From Clostridiaceae bacterium (GTDB lineage: Bacteria; Bacillota; Clostridia; Oscillospirales; QAMX01), in NCBI GenBank assembly GCA_018384365.1, contig JAHAYX010000016.1, forward strand, positions 28,021-92,020: a stretch of 64,000 nt of DNA. Reading direction: 5' to 3'. Numbering within the stretch: position 1 is the stretch's first letter; the number at the start of each line of letters is the position of its first letter. This document shows positions 35,453 to 43,856 of this stretch, piece by piece. The notes below the pieces were generated by a model. The model was given only the letters and a program-made list of their open reading frames with translations, made no database searches and had not been told where the DNA came from. A program made the position numbers and the translations under genes.

Positions 35453-36837
35453 TATAACGTACCCCCTTTACCACCGACGGTGATCTGCGAAACGCGGATG
35501 CGCGGCTGGCCGACATTCGTGGGAATGGAACCGGAAAGAGAACCGCACATACCCTGTGCCATCCACATACGCGGACCGACGCGGTCAATCTTCATCAGAA
35601 CGTCCGCGCCGCGGCCGATCAGCGTGGCACCGCGCACGGGAGCCACGATCTTGCCGTCGCGCACGAGATAGCCCTCGCGCACGGCAAAGTTAAACTCGCC
35701 GGTAAGCGGATTGACGGAACCGCCGCCCATGTAAGCGGCAAAGATACCGTCGCCCATGGTGCGGATCATTTCCTCAGGATCGTCCTTGCCTGCACAGATG
35801 AAGGTGTTCGTCATACGGGAAGTCGGCGCGAAGGTGTAATCCTGGCGGCGGGAGGAGCCGGTCGGCTCCATACCCATGCGGCGTCCGCCGAGCTTGTCGA
35901 TCAGATAGCCCTTCAGGATGCCGTTTTCGATCAGCAGGTTGCGGCGCGCAGGTGTGCCTTCGTCGTCAATGTGGAGAGAGCCCCATTCGCCCTCCATAGT
36001 ACCGTCATCCACGGCGCTGACGCAGGGAGCGGCGATCTGCGTGCCGAGTTTGCCGCAGAATACGCTGTTGCCCTTGGAAACGGAGGTGGCCTCCAGGGAA
36101 TGGCCGCAGGCCTCGTGGAAAATAACGCCGCCGAAGCCGCCGTCGATCACGACAGGCATCACGCCAGCCGGACATTCGTCGGCGTGCAGCATGGTCACGG
36201 CCTGACGCGCCGCTTCACGGCCGCAGGCGGCGGGATCGATCAGCTCAAAGCCCTCGAATCCGCGCGCATAACCGGGGGAATCCGAGCCGGTCTGGCTGTC
36301 ACCGTCTTTTGCGGCGACGGCCTGCACCGCAATGCGCATACGCGGACGGCGGTCCGAGGCCCAAACGCCCTCGGTATTGCAGACAAACATGGTTTTGTCA
36401 ATGTCAGCCAGGGAGACGATAGCCTGGGCAATCTCTTCGGAATAGGCCTTTGCGGCAAGATGCGCCTCGCGCATTTTTGCAATACGCGCGGCGTTGTCAA
36501 TGGTGGCATACGGAATCCGCGGTGCGACGGAATAGTCCGCCGGACGGAACGGAACGACCGTCATACGGCTGTCGGAGGCCAGCGCAGCTGCCGCGGCCTT
36601 CGCAGCGCCAATCAGCGCGTCGAGCGAGGTGTCTGCGGTATAGGCGTAAGCGCTGCGCACGCCGGAGAACACGCGCACACCGGCGCCGGTAACGCGGGCG
36701 GAGGTGGCGTTGTCTACATCACCGTTTACCATCATCAGGCTGTTGGAAACGGTGTCTTCCATGTAGAGTTCTGCAAAATCGCCGCCGGTTGACAGGGCTG
36801 CTTCCAGAACGAGCTGTGCGGAAGACTCTTTTATCAT
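35452..36837 (-). CDS. tldD: TldD family metalloprotease (catalytic subunit)
   Basis: A 461-residue protein with the catalytic HExxxH motif in GVIFHEACGHSLEA. Flanking elements are GVRVFSGVRSAYAYTADT at the N-terminus and GGGSVNPLTGEFNFAVREGYLV near the end, plus the DDEGTPARRNLLIENG segment that shapes the cleft. It acts in the cytoplasm with TldE on short extended peptides. ATG 36837 is preferred over the GTG at 36846 because AAAGGAG touches the GTG but is eight bases from the ATG. It follows the epimerase gene by five bases, in a four-gene operon mixing sugar and peptide functions. Confidence 0.94.
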   Translation of the reverse strand: MIKESSAQLVLEAALSTGGDFAELYMEDTVSNSLMMVNGDVDNATSARVTGAGVRVFSGVRSAYAYTADTSLDALIGAAKAAAAALASDSRMTVVPFRPADYSVAPRIPYATIDNAARIAKMREAHLAAKAYSEEIAQAIVSLADIDKTMFVCNTEGVWASDRRPRMRIAVQAVAAKDGDSQTGSDSPGYARGFEGFELIDPAACGREAARQAVTMLHADECPAGVMPVVIDGGFGGVIFHEACGHSLEATSVSKGNSVFCGKLGTQIAAPCVSAVDDGTMEGEWGSLHIDDEGTPARRNLLIENGILKGYLIDKLGGRRMGMEPTGSSRRQDYTFAPTSRMTNTFICAGKDDPEEMIRTMGDGIFAAYMGGGSVNPLTGEFNFAVREGYLVRDGKIVAPVRGATLIGRGADVLMKIDRVGPRMWMAQGMCGSLSGSIPTNVGQPRIRVSQITVGGKGGTL

Positions 36838-36842
36838 AGAAA

Positions 36843-37964
36843 TCACTCCTTTGAATTGAAATACCCGGCAATAGCGTCTGCAATGTATTCGCAGGCGTGG
36901 CCATCGCCATACGGGTTTTCGGATTTACTCATTTTGTCATGTACGGAATCGTTTTCGGCAAGCTCCAGCGCCGCGTTGAAAATATCCTCTTCCTCTACGC
37001 CGACGAGCTTGAGGATGCCGGTCTCCACGCCCTCGCCGCGCTCCGTTTCACGCCGGAGTACGAGCGTCGGCACGCCGAGCGCCGTTGCCTCCTCCTGAAT
37101 GCCGCCGGAGTCGGTCATCACGAAGCGGCAGCGGGCCATAAAATTATGCGTATCGCGCAGATCAATGGGATCCGTCAGGTGGATCCGCTCGTGATTCCCA
37201 AGCAGGGGATAGACCGTGCCGCGCACGGCGGGGTTCAGGTGCACGGGATAGACAATATGCAGATCGGGAACCGATTCCACCAGCCGCAGAACGGCGCGGC
37301 AGATCGCCTCCAGCGGTGCACCGAGATTTTCACGGCGGTGTGCGGTCATCAGCACGAATTTACCGGGCACTTCGCGCAGGGATTCCAGAACCGGCTCCGC
37401 AAAATGATAACCGGCGGCGGTGGTGTAGCGCATGGCGTCGATTACTGTGTTGCCGGTGACGAATATTTCACCGAGCGTGTTTTCACGCAGCAGATTTTCC
37501 CGGTTTCGGACAGTCGGCGCAAAATGAAGGCTTGCAATGCGGCCGACCAGCATGCGGTTCATTTCTTCCGGGAAGGGCGAGTAGATATTCCCGGTGCGCA
37601 GTCCCGCCTCCACGTGGCCGACGGGGATCTGCTGATAAAAGGCGGCCAGCGCCGCAAGAAAAGCCGTGGATGTGTCGCCGTGCACCAGCACGACATCGGG
37701 ACGCACTTTTTCCAAAACATCTCCAAGGCCCGGGATTATGGCCGCGCTGATCTGGAAAAGCGTCTGGCTGGGCTTCATGATGTCGAGGTCATAGTCTGGG
37801 TGAACGTCGAAGATTTCCAGCACCTGATCCAGCATTTCGCGGTGCTGGGCGCTGACGCAGACAACGCTTTCAAAGCGCGGGTCCGCATCGAGCAGTTTTA
37901 CAAGCGGACACATTTTAATGGCATCCGGCCGGGTGCCGAATACGGAGAGAACTTTAACAGGCAT
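36843..37964 (-). CDS. wecB: UDP-N-acetylglucosamine 2-epimerase (non-hydrolysing)
   Basis: A 373-residue GT-B-fold enzyme interconverting UDP-GlcNAc and UDP-ManNAc for teichoic-acid linkage units or capsule. Motifs: VFGTRPDAIKMCPLVK at the N-terminus, VHGDTSTAFLAALAA, GHVEAGLRTG, and MTDSGGIQEEATALGVPTLVLR with the catalytic-site RxxTER-like RRETERGE. The track's start at 38051 adds 29 unrelated residues; ATG 37964 has AGGAG seven bases upstream. It lies between a Gfo/Idh/MocA oxidoreductase and tldD in one operon. The flippase SpoVB-like gene is divergent nearby, consistent with a surface-polymer role. Confidence 0.95.
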   Translation of the reverse strand: MPVKVLSVFGTRPDAIKMCPLVKLLDADPRFESVVCVSAQHREMLDQVLEIFDVHPDYDLDIMKPSQTLFQISAAIIPGLGDVLEKVRPDVVLVHGDTSTAFLAALAAFYQQIPVGHVEAGLRTGNIYSPFPEEMNRMLVGRIASLHFAPTVRNRENLLRENTLGEIFVTGNTVIDAMRYTTAAGYHFAEPVLESLREVPGKFVLMTAHRRENLGAPLEAICRAVLRLVESVPDLHIVYPVHLNPAVRGTVYPLLGNHERIHLTDPIDLRDTHNFMARCRFVMTDSGGIQEEATALGVPTLVLRRETERGEGVETGILKLVGVEEEDIFNAALELAENDSVHDKMSKSENPYGDGHACEYIADAIAGYFNSKE

Positions 37965-38023
37965 AGCAGCTCCTAAAAATGGTTTCAAAATGATGTGGGG
38001 TACGTGGAAAAACGTCCGGACGC

Positions 38024-39004
38024 TTATTTTTCGGGCCAGGGATTGCCCCACGCGGCAAAGACCCGGTCAAAAAACGCAGCAGATTCCTGCATGGCAGCCC
38101 ACGGATGGACTTCGCTTTCCTGACGGCCAGCCTGAATACAGCGCACGGCTTCTTCGATTTCAAATTCAAATCCGTTTTCAAAGTGATAGTTCCGGATTTC
38201 CTGTGTGCCGTCACTGCGTGTGATCACAACGCGTTCCGGATTCAGGAAATAGGGCTCCAGACGGACGGATCCTTCCTCAAAATAGAGCGTGAATTCGGTT
38301 TTGCAATGAAAACGGTAACTGCAGCAGAAATAGGCGGTGATGTCGCCGGGGAAATGCAGGAGAACGTTGCCTTCGGTATCCGTTTCACCAAGAAGGACAC
38401 CGGGCGTGGTGGAAATCTGATCCGGCGCACAGCCTGCGAAGAAGGTTGTGACGTCGTAGTTATAAATGCCCATGTCGGTTGTTACGCTGCCTTCCAGCTC
38501 GCGGCTGTACAGACGGGTGATTGTGGGCGGATTGCGGAAGCAGAAATGGCTTTCCATATGCAGCAGCCTGCCGAGTTCGCCGGAACGGACGAGCTCCCGC
38601 ACCTGCAGCACGGACGGCAGGAGGCGCGACCACATGGCCTCCATCAGGAAAAGACCGCTTTTGCGCGCTGCCGCAATGACCTTTTCGGTGTCGGAAGCGC
38701 GGGACAGCAGCGGCTTTTCGCAGAGTATATGTTTTCCTGCACGGATGCAGGCCATGATGCAGTCATAGTGAAAATTCGGCGTGGTTGCGATATACACACA
38801 GTCGATATCCGGGTTGGCCAGCAATGCTTCATAGGTGTCATAATATGTGGGAATGCCAAATTCGGCGGCAAACGCCTCGGCCTTGCCCGGTGTGCGGGAG
38901 GCACAGGCAATCAACTCAGCATCTGCGGCCAGGGGAACGGCAGAAGCGAACTTGTGTGCGATGCTTCCGGTCCCCATAATGCCAAAACGAACAATTTGAT
39001 TCAT
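38024..39004 (-). CDS. Gfo/Idh/MocA family oxidoreductase
   Basis: A 326-residue NAD(P)-dependent sugar oxidoreductase. The Rossmann motif is GIMGTGSIAHKFASAV (residues 8-23), and the catalytic lysine motif is ILCEKPLL near residue 95. The C-terminal alpha/beta domain binds the sugar. Substrates in this family range from inositol to UDP-sugars; the adjacency to UDP-GlcNAc 2-epimerase makes a nucleotide-sugar or amino-sugar role possible, but trans-dihydrodiol-dehydrogenase-like members look similar. It is the first gene of the operon, with a consensus promoter directly upstream. Confidence 0.93.
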   Translation of the reverse strand: MNQIVRFGIMGTGSIAHKFASAVPLAADAELIACASRTPGKAEAFAAEFGIPTYYDTYEALLANPDIDCVYIATTPNFHYDCIMACIRAGKHILCEKPLLSRASDTEKVIAAARKSGLFLMEAMWSRLLPSVLQVRELVRSGELGRLLHMESHFCFRNPPTITRLYSRELEGSVTTDMGIYNYDVTTFFAGCAPDQISTTPGVLLGETDTEGNVLLHFPGDITAYFCCSYRFHCKTEFTLYFEEGSVRLEPYFLNPERVVITRSDGTQEIRNYHFENGFEFEIEEAVRCIQAGRQESEVHPWAAMQESAAFFDRVFAAWGNPWPEK

Positions 39005-39036
39005 ATTGCTTCCCTCTTTCTGTCTGTCACCTATAA

Positions 39037-39065
39037 ATTATACAGCCTGCGTATACTTCTGTCAA
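39037..39065 (-). promoter_or_regulatory. Promoter of the Gfo-wecB-tldD-tldE operon
   Basis: Consensus TTGACA and TATAAT, 17-base spacer, minus strand. Confidence 0.85.
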
Positions 39066-39137
39066 TCAACCGGGAGAAGAATTGGACGTATGCGGCGTTC
39101 TGCGCGCGCATATACTTCCATGAACGGAGGTGCGCGG

Positions 39138-40670
39138 GTGAAAAAAACATCCCTTATGAAGAACTCACTGGTACTGACCGGTTTTTCCCTCGCCATGCGC
39201 ATTGCGGGAATTGCGTTTTCCATGTATGTGGCCGCGGGTGTCGGGGCGGAGGGCATGGGCCTTTATCAGCTGACTTATTCGGCGTTCACCCTTGCCGTGA
39301 CGATGGCAACGGCGGGAATTTCCGTGGCTGTGACGCGGGTTTTGACGGAGGAACAGGGCCTGCGCCGACGGGGCAGCGAACGGCCCGTCATGCGCTGTGC
39401 GCTTGGCTATGCTGCGCTGGTCAGCCTGACGGCGGCGGCCTGCGTACTGTTGGGCTCGGAGTATATCGGCAGCGTGCTGCTCTCCGATGCCAGAACAGCG
39501 CTCTCCCTGCGTGTACTGGCGCCCGCGCTGCCGATGATGTCGCTCTCCTCCTGCTTTAAGGGGCATCTGCTTGCCGTGCGCAGACCCATACAGATTGCCG
39601 TGAGCGATGCGATTGAGCAGGTGGTGGAGGTCGGCACTTTTGTATTCCTGATCCGGCGTTTTCCCGGCCTTGCCATGGAAACGGCCTGCGCGGCGATTGC
39701 CGCAGGTGTGACGCTGTCGGAACTGGCTTCCTGCGTCTATTTGTTTGTCTGCTACCGGCGTTACCGGGAACGGCCTGCGGGACGGCAAGCAGGCGGTTTC
39801 CTGCGCCGTCTGCTTGCCGTTGCACTGCCTGTGGCAGGCAGCTCGTGCCTTGCCTCCGCACTTCGCACGATGGAAAACGTCATGGTGCCCTCCGGCCTGC
39901 GAAAGAGCGGAATGTCCGAGGCGGCTGCGCTTTCCGACTACGGCATGGTGCGCGGCATGGCGCTGCCGGTCCTGTTCCTGCCGTTTGCGTTTTTGTCGGC
40001 TTTCACTTCGCTGCTGATGCCGGAAATCTCGGAGGCGCAGGCTGCGCAGCGGGATGGCTACATCCACACGCTGGTGGAACGGGTGATCCGCTCCTGCCTG
40101 CTGTTATCCATCCCTGCCGCAGCGATTTTTGCGGTGTTTTCCGGGCCTTTATCGGAACTTGTGTATCACAACAGCCAGGTTGGCATGATCATCCTGATCC
40201 TGGCGCCGCTTGTACCGCTGATGTACTTCGATGCGGTGGCCGACGGTATCCTCAAGGGCCTGGGCCAGCAAAACTGGGTGCTTTATTGCAACATTGCCGA
40301 TTCCGTCATCCGTGTTTTCATGGTCTACCAGATGATTCCGGCGATGGGTTTTACCGGTTTCATGCTCGTCATGTATGTGAGCAACATTTTTAACCCGGTG
40401 CTGAGCATCTGGCGCATGATGAAACTCTCCCATGTACGTCTGCGCGCAGGCGAATGGATCGCCAAGCCGCTTTTAGCTGCCGGCGCGTCATCGCTTACGG
40501 TACGTCTTTTGTGCCTGCGCAATCCCGCAGCACAGCTGGATGTTTACGTGGTCATCGCGGAGATCCTTCTGTTGGGGCTCCTGTATGCAGCGTTTCTGTG
40601 GCTGCTCAGCGGTGAAAAAAAGGACCTTCGCACGGGATACCGGCTCCGCCGGAAAGGTTCCGGCGCATAA
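39138..40670 (+). CDS. SpoVB-like polysaccharide flippase (MOP superfamily)
   Basis: A 510-residue integral membrane protein with about 13-14 helices. The N-terminus, MKNSLVLTGFSLAMRIAGIAFSMYVAAGVGAEGMGLYQL, is typical of stage V sporulation protein B and related lipid-linked-oligosaccharide flippases. Later motifs include FKGHLLAVRRPIQIAVSDAIEQ and a Pro-rich MVRGMALPVLFLPFAFLSAF. It presumably moves undecaprenyl-linked precursors of spore cortex or surface polymer across the membrane. The start is taken as GTG 39138 with GGAGG seven bases upstream; the track's 39006 start has no ribosome site and contains the divergent promoter. It ends at a terminator shared with the GH10 array. Confidence 0.9.
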   Translation: MKKTSLMKNSLVLTGFSLAMRIAGIAFSMYVAAGVGAEGMGLYQLTYSAFTLAVTMATAGISVAVTRVLTEEQGLRRRGSERPVMRCALGYAALVSLTAAACVLLGSEYIGSVLLSDARTALSLRVLAPALPMMSLSSCFKGHLLAVRRPIQIAVSDAIEQVVEVGTFVFLIRRFPGLAMETACAAIAAGVTLSELASCVYLFVCYRRYRERPAGRQAGGFLRRLLAVALPVAGSSCLASALRTMENVMVPSGLRKSGMSEAAALSDYGMVRGMALPVLFLPFAFLSAFTSLLMPEISEAQAAQRDGYIHTLVERVIRSCLLLSIPAAAIFAVFSGPLSELVYHNSQVGMIILILAPLVPLMYFDAVADGILKGLGQQNWVLYCNIADSVIRVFMVYQMIPAMGFTGFMLVMYVSNIFNPVLSIWRMMKLSHVRLRAGEWIAKPLLAAGASSLTVRLLCLRNPAAQLDVYVVIAEILLLGLLYAAFLWLLSGEKKDLRTGYRLRRKGSGA

Positions 40671-40706
40671 AAAGGACGTGGGTGCAAAGACACCCACGTC
40701 CTTTTC
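40671..40706. terminator. Bidirectional terminator
   Basis: AAAGGACGTGGGTG, loop CAAAGA, CACCCACGTCCTTTT. It ends the flippase gene on plus and the GH10 operon on minus. Confidence 0.9.
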
Positions 40707-40713
40707 TGCTTTT

Positions 40714-41712
40714 TTACAGGGCTGCTTCGATGATTTCCTGAACAAAGGGCTTCGGACGGTGATCTGCGTAGAAAAGAAGCGGATAATTGGTGCGGCCGCG
40801 CACCGGCCAGTAATTCAGCCAGGTATAATCATCCGCAACGCCCCAGGTGGTCACGTTGTCGATCACGTCGGAATACTCGCGGTAGACCTTGAAGAGGTCG
40901 ATGTAAAGCTGTGCCTGACGCTCGAACATCTCATCGGTGAGCAGCGGCGCGGGGAGAGACCGATCCTTTGGATCATAGAGGGAAATATCCAGTTCCGTCA
41001 CGTGCAGACGCACGCCGAATGCGGCAAAGGCCTCGATGGATCGCTTTACGTCGTCGATATCGACGTTATAAATGCTCATATGGCTCTGCATGCCAAAGCC
41101 CTCGACAGGCGCACCCTCGTCCTGCAGCTTTTTCAGGAGCTTGCAGATCTTTTCACGCTTGTGCGGCAGCCACTCATCATAGTCATTATAGAAAAGCTGC
41201 ACGTTCGGCGCCACTTTTTTGGCCAGCTTGAAGGCTGTGGCAAGATAATCCTCGCCCAGGATGCGCAGCCAGTTTGTCTCGCGCAGGACGGGCTTTGCCG
41301 GATCGTCGTCGATGGCTTCGTTCACAACATCCCAATACTGCACAAAATCACCGTAGCGCGCGGCAAAAACGGTGAACTGCTCTTCCAGACGCTCTAAAAG
41401 CTCCTCGCGCGACACTTCGCCGCCCGCATCGTTTTCAAAAATCCACGGATTGGTGCCGCCGTGCCACACGGGCGCATGGGCGCGGAATACCATACCGTTT
41501 TCGCGGGCAAAGCTGACAAGCTGGTCGGCCGGATCAAAGTTCCAGACAGCCTTTTCCGGATGCAGGGGGCCAAACTTCATCTGATTTTCCGGAGACATGG
41601 AGTTAAACTGCGTGCGCAGCAGGTTTGCGTGGCTCGGGAACTCGCGCGGCGAGGTGGCCGCGCCGATTTTGAAGTATTTTTCATAGGCTTTCGCCAATGT
41701 CATTTCACTCAT
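40714..41712 (-). CDS. GH10 endo-1,4-beta-xylanase, cytoplasmic (array position 6, last)
   Basis: A 332-residue single-domain GH10 TIM barrel without a signal peptide or carbohydrate-binding module. The acid/base Glu is E132 in WDVVNEAID and the nucleophile E240 in LHVTELDIS. The glycone-site pair E-N is kept (PENQMKFG). It is the most divergent copy: the conserved WHxQ is WHGG, and the usual YNDYNE reads YNDYDE. Both catalytic acids remain, so it is probably active with altered binding near the active site. GGAGG lies seven bases before the ATG. It follows copy 5 by 13 bases. Confidence 0.93.
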   Translation of the reverse strand: MSEMTLAKAYEKYFKIGAATSPREFPSHANLLRTQFNSMSPENQMKFGPLHPEKAVWNFDPADQLVSFARENGMVFRAHAPVWHGGTNPWIFENDAGGEVSREELLERLEEQFTVFAARYGDFVQYWDVVNEAIDDDPAKPVLRETNWLRILGEDYLATAFKLAKKVAPNVQLFYNDYDEWLPHKREKICKLLKKLQDEGAPVEGFGMQSHMSIYNVDIDDVKRSIEAFAAFGVRLHVTELDISLYDPKDRSLPAPLLTDEMFERQAQLYIDLFKVYREYSDVIDNVTTWGVADDYTWLNYWPVRGRTNYPLLFYADHRPKPFVQEIIEAAL

Positions 41713-41725
41713 ATGGTACCTCCCA

Positions 41726-42799
41726 TTATTTCACGGCATCGATCATCTGATAGACGCAGGGTTTGGGCTGATGCTGCTCATCAAAGAGCAGGGGATGCTG
41801 CTTGACCTTCGGCATATCCGGATGGATGCCGAAGGTGTCGAGCCAGGTGATGTCGTCGGCTACGCCCCAGGTGGTGACACAGTCGATGACATCCCGATAG
41901 CTGCGGTAAACCGCAAAGAGTTTTTCATACATATCCGAAATTTGCGCCAGCTTTTCCGGCGTGGGATTCATGGCCTCGCGGAGATACTCGGCAAAGCCGG
42001 GTTCACCGGGTTTGACACGATGCGAGAGGTTGGACACGGCCATCATGGAGATATCAAGCTCCGTGATGTGGATGCGCAGGCCGAGACCGGCATAGATTTC
42101 GATGGAACGCTTCAGTTCATCGTAATCCGGTGCGGAGAAGTAGTGCTGCTGCATGCCGAAACCGTCAATGCGGCAGCCTTTTTCCTGCAAATTGCGAATG
42201 AGGGCGACAGTGCGCTCGCGCTTGGCGGGGTCGCACTCGTTGTAATCGTTATAGAAAAGCTGTGCATTCGGCGAGTATTTGTCCATGGCCCGAAAAGCCT
42301 TTTCGATGAACTCTGCGCCGCAGAGCTTGAAATATTCGCTGGTGCGGTAAACGGGATCTCCGTCCTCCCCGTCCTTCGAGCCGATGCGGTCGTCGCGCGT
42401 GGCTTCGTTGACGACATCCCAGCAGTACACCGCGTCGTTGAAATGCTCCGCAATCGCTTTGGTATGCGCGTCGATGCGCTCATAGATGAGCTCCTTCGGA
42501 GCGGGACGATCGCCGTCGCGGTACATCCAGGCGCCGGTCTGATTGTGCCAGACGGGCGCGTGCGCACGCAGCTTGATGCCCATCTTTTTTGCAAAATCTA
42601 CGATGAGATCTGCATCACCGAAGGTGAAAACGCCTTCTTCCGGCTCCGTCAGCTCGTATTTCATCTGGTTCTCGCAGGTAAGGGAGTTGAAATGCTGCAG
42701 CAGGATGTCGCGGTGGATTGTCAGGTCCGGCGGCGAAACGGCCGCGCCGATTTTAAAACAGGATTCATAGGCTTTTGCAAGAGAACGCATAGGGTTCAT
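41726..42799 (-). CDS. GH10 endo-1,4-beta-xylanase, cytoplasmic (array position 5)
   Basis: The longest copy (357 residues), single GH10 domain, no export signal. The acid/base is E132 in YCWDVVNEAT and the nucleophile E247 in IHITELDIS. Glycone-site E-N is kept (CENQMKYE), as is WHNQ and YNDYNE. Extra length comes from an acidic insertion after the acid/base (RIGSKDGEDGDPVYRTSEY) and from a longer loop after the nucleophile, both lining the cleft in this fold. It would differ from its neighbours mainly in substrate contacts. AGGAG lies nine bases upstream of the ATG. Confidence 0.94.
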   Translation of the reverse strand: MNPMRSLAKAYESCFKIGAAVSPPDLTIHRDILLQHFNSLTCENQMKYELTEPEEGVFTFGDADLIVDFAKKMGIKLRAHAPVWHNQTGAWMYRDGDRPAPKELIYERIDAHTKAIAEHFNDAVYCWDVVNEATRDDRIGSKDGEDGDPVYRTSEYFKLCGAEFIEKAFRAMDKYSPNAQLFYNDYNECDPAKRERTVALIRNLQEKGCRIDGFGMQQHYFSAPDYDELKRSIEIYAGLGLRIHITELDISMMAVSNLSHRVKPGEPGFAEYLREAMNPTPEKLAQISDMYEKLFAVYRSYRDVIDCVTTWGVADDITWLDTFGIHPDMPKVKQHPLLFDEQHQPKPCVYQMIDAVK

Positions 42800-42824
42800 A
42801 CAGTACAGCTCCTTCTTTTCTGAT

Positions 42825-43841
42825 TCAGCGGCCGCAAATCGCGTCCTCTACAATCTGGCGGGTGAAGAATTTCGGGGTGTGGTCATAGTAGAAAAGCAGC
42901 GGATAATGGCTGCGGCCCGGGCGGAGCCAGCCATCCAGCCAGTTGATATCGTCGGCAATGCCCCAGGTGGTCACATCGTCGATCACATCGGCGTATTCGC
43001 GCGCCGCGGCAAATACCTGGCGGTAGATGGTGGCCTGTCGTTCGATCAGCTCGTCCGTATACGGATAGGCGGGGAGCATACGTTCCCGCGCGGAATACGG
43101 GGACACATCCAGCTCTGTGATATGGATGCGCAGGCCGAGCGCCGCATAGGTTTCGATGGTGCGCTTGTATTCGCCGATGTCGAAGTCATGGACATTGATG
43201 TGACTCTGCATACCGAAGCCGTCGAGCGGGATGCCGCGCTCCTGCATACTGCGCATCAATTTCACGATCTTCTCGCGCTTGATGGGGTTATATTCGTTAT
43301 AGTCGTTATAGAAAAGCTGGGCGTTCGGCGCATATTTACGGGCGAGCCGGTAGGCAATGTCAATGTAATCCTCACCGATGCCCTCCAGCCACTTTGTTTT
43401 TCGCAGCAGGCCGCCGTCCGGATCGTCATCGATGACCTCGTTCACGACATCCCAGCAGAAAAACTGATCCCCATAGCGCTCGCAGAACGCCTTGGTATGG
43501 CGCTCGATGCGCTCAATCAGGAGCTCGCGGGATGCGGGCTTGCCGTTGGCGTCCAGATGCGTCCACTCCGCAGTCTGAATGTGCCACAGCGGGGCGTGCG
43601 CACGCAGGGCCATGCCGTTTTCCTTCGCGTAATTCGCAATTTTGTCAGCTTCCTCCCATGTGAAAACGCCGTCCTCCGGCTCCGTGGGTTCCCACTTCAT
43701 CATGCCCTCGTCCGTGATACAGTTGAAGTGCTTTTTCAGGATGCTGTCATGCGACACAAAGTCGCGGGAATTGAGGCAGGTGCCAACCTTGAAGTATTTG
43801 GCGTGCGCCTCGCAGAGGGAAGGCATATTGTCGTACTTCAT
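42825..43841 (-). CDS. GH10 endo-1,4-beta-xylanase, cytoplasmic (array position 4)
   Basis: A 338-residue single-domain GH10 enzyme, no signal peptide. The acid/base is E135 in FCWDVVNEVI and the nucleophile E243 in IHITELDVS. The glycone-site pair reads E-G (DEGMMKWE) instead of E-N; WHIQ and YNDYNE are present. In characterised GH10 enzymes the Asn of that pair contacts xylose in subsite -2, so loss of it should change the preferred chain length or decoration. GGAGG is seven bases upstream. It precedes copy 5 by 25 bases. Confidence 0.94.
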   Translation of the reverse strand: MKYDNMPSLCEAHAKYFKVGTCLNSRDFVSHDSILKKHFNCITDEGMMKWEPTEPEDGVFTWEEADKIANYAKENGMALRAHAPLWHIQTAEWTHLDANGKPASRELLIERIERHTKAFCERYGDQFFCWDVVNEVIDDDPDGGLLRKTKWLEGIGEDYIDIAYRLARKYAPNAQLFYNDYNEYNPIKREKIVKLMRSMQERGIPLDGFGMQSHINVHDFDIGEYKRTIETYAALGLRIHITELDVSPYSARERMLPAYPYTDELIERQATIYRQVFAAAREYADVIDDVTTWGIADDINWLDGWLRPGRSHYPLLFYYDHTPKFFTRQIVEDAICGR

Positions 43842-43856
43842 ATCAAGACCTCCATG

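Noticed and set aside
39006-39137. N-terminal extension of the flippase
   Set aside because: It overlaps the divergent operon promoter and has no ribosome site; GTG 39138 has GGAGG.
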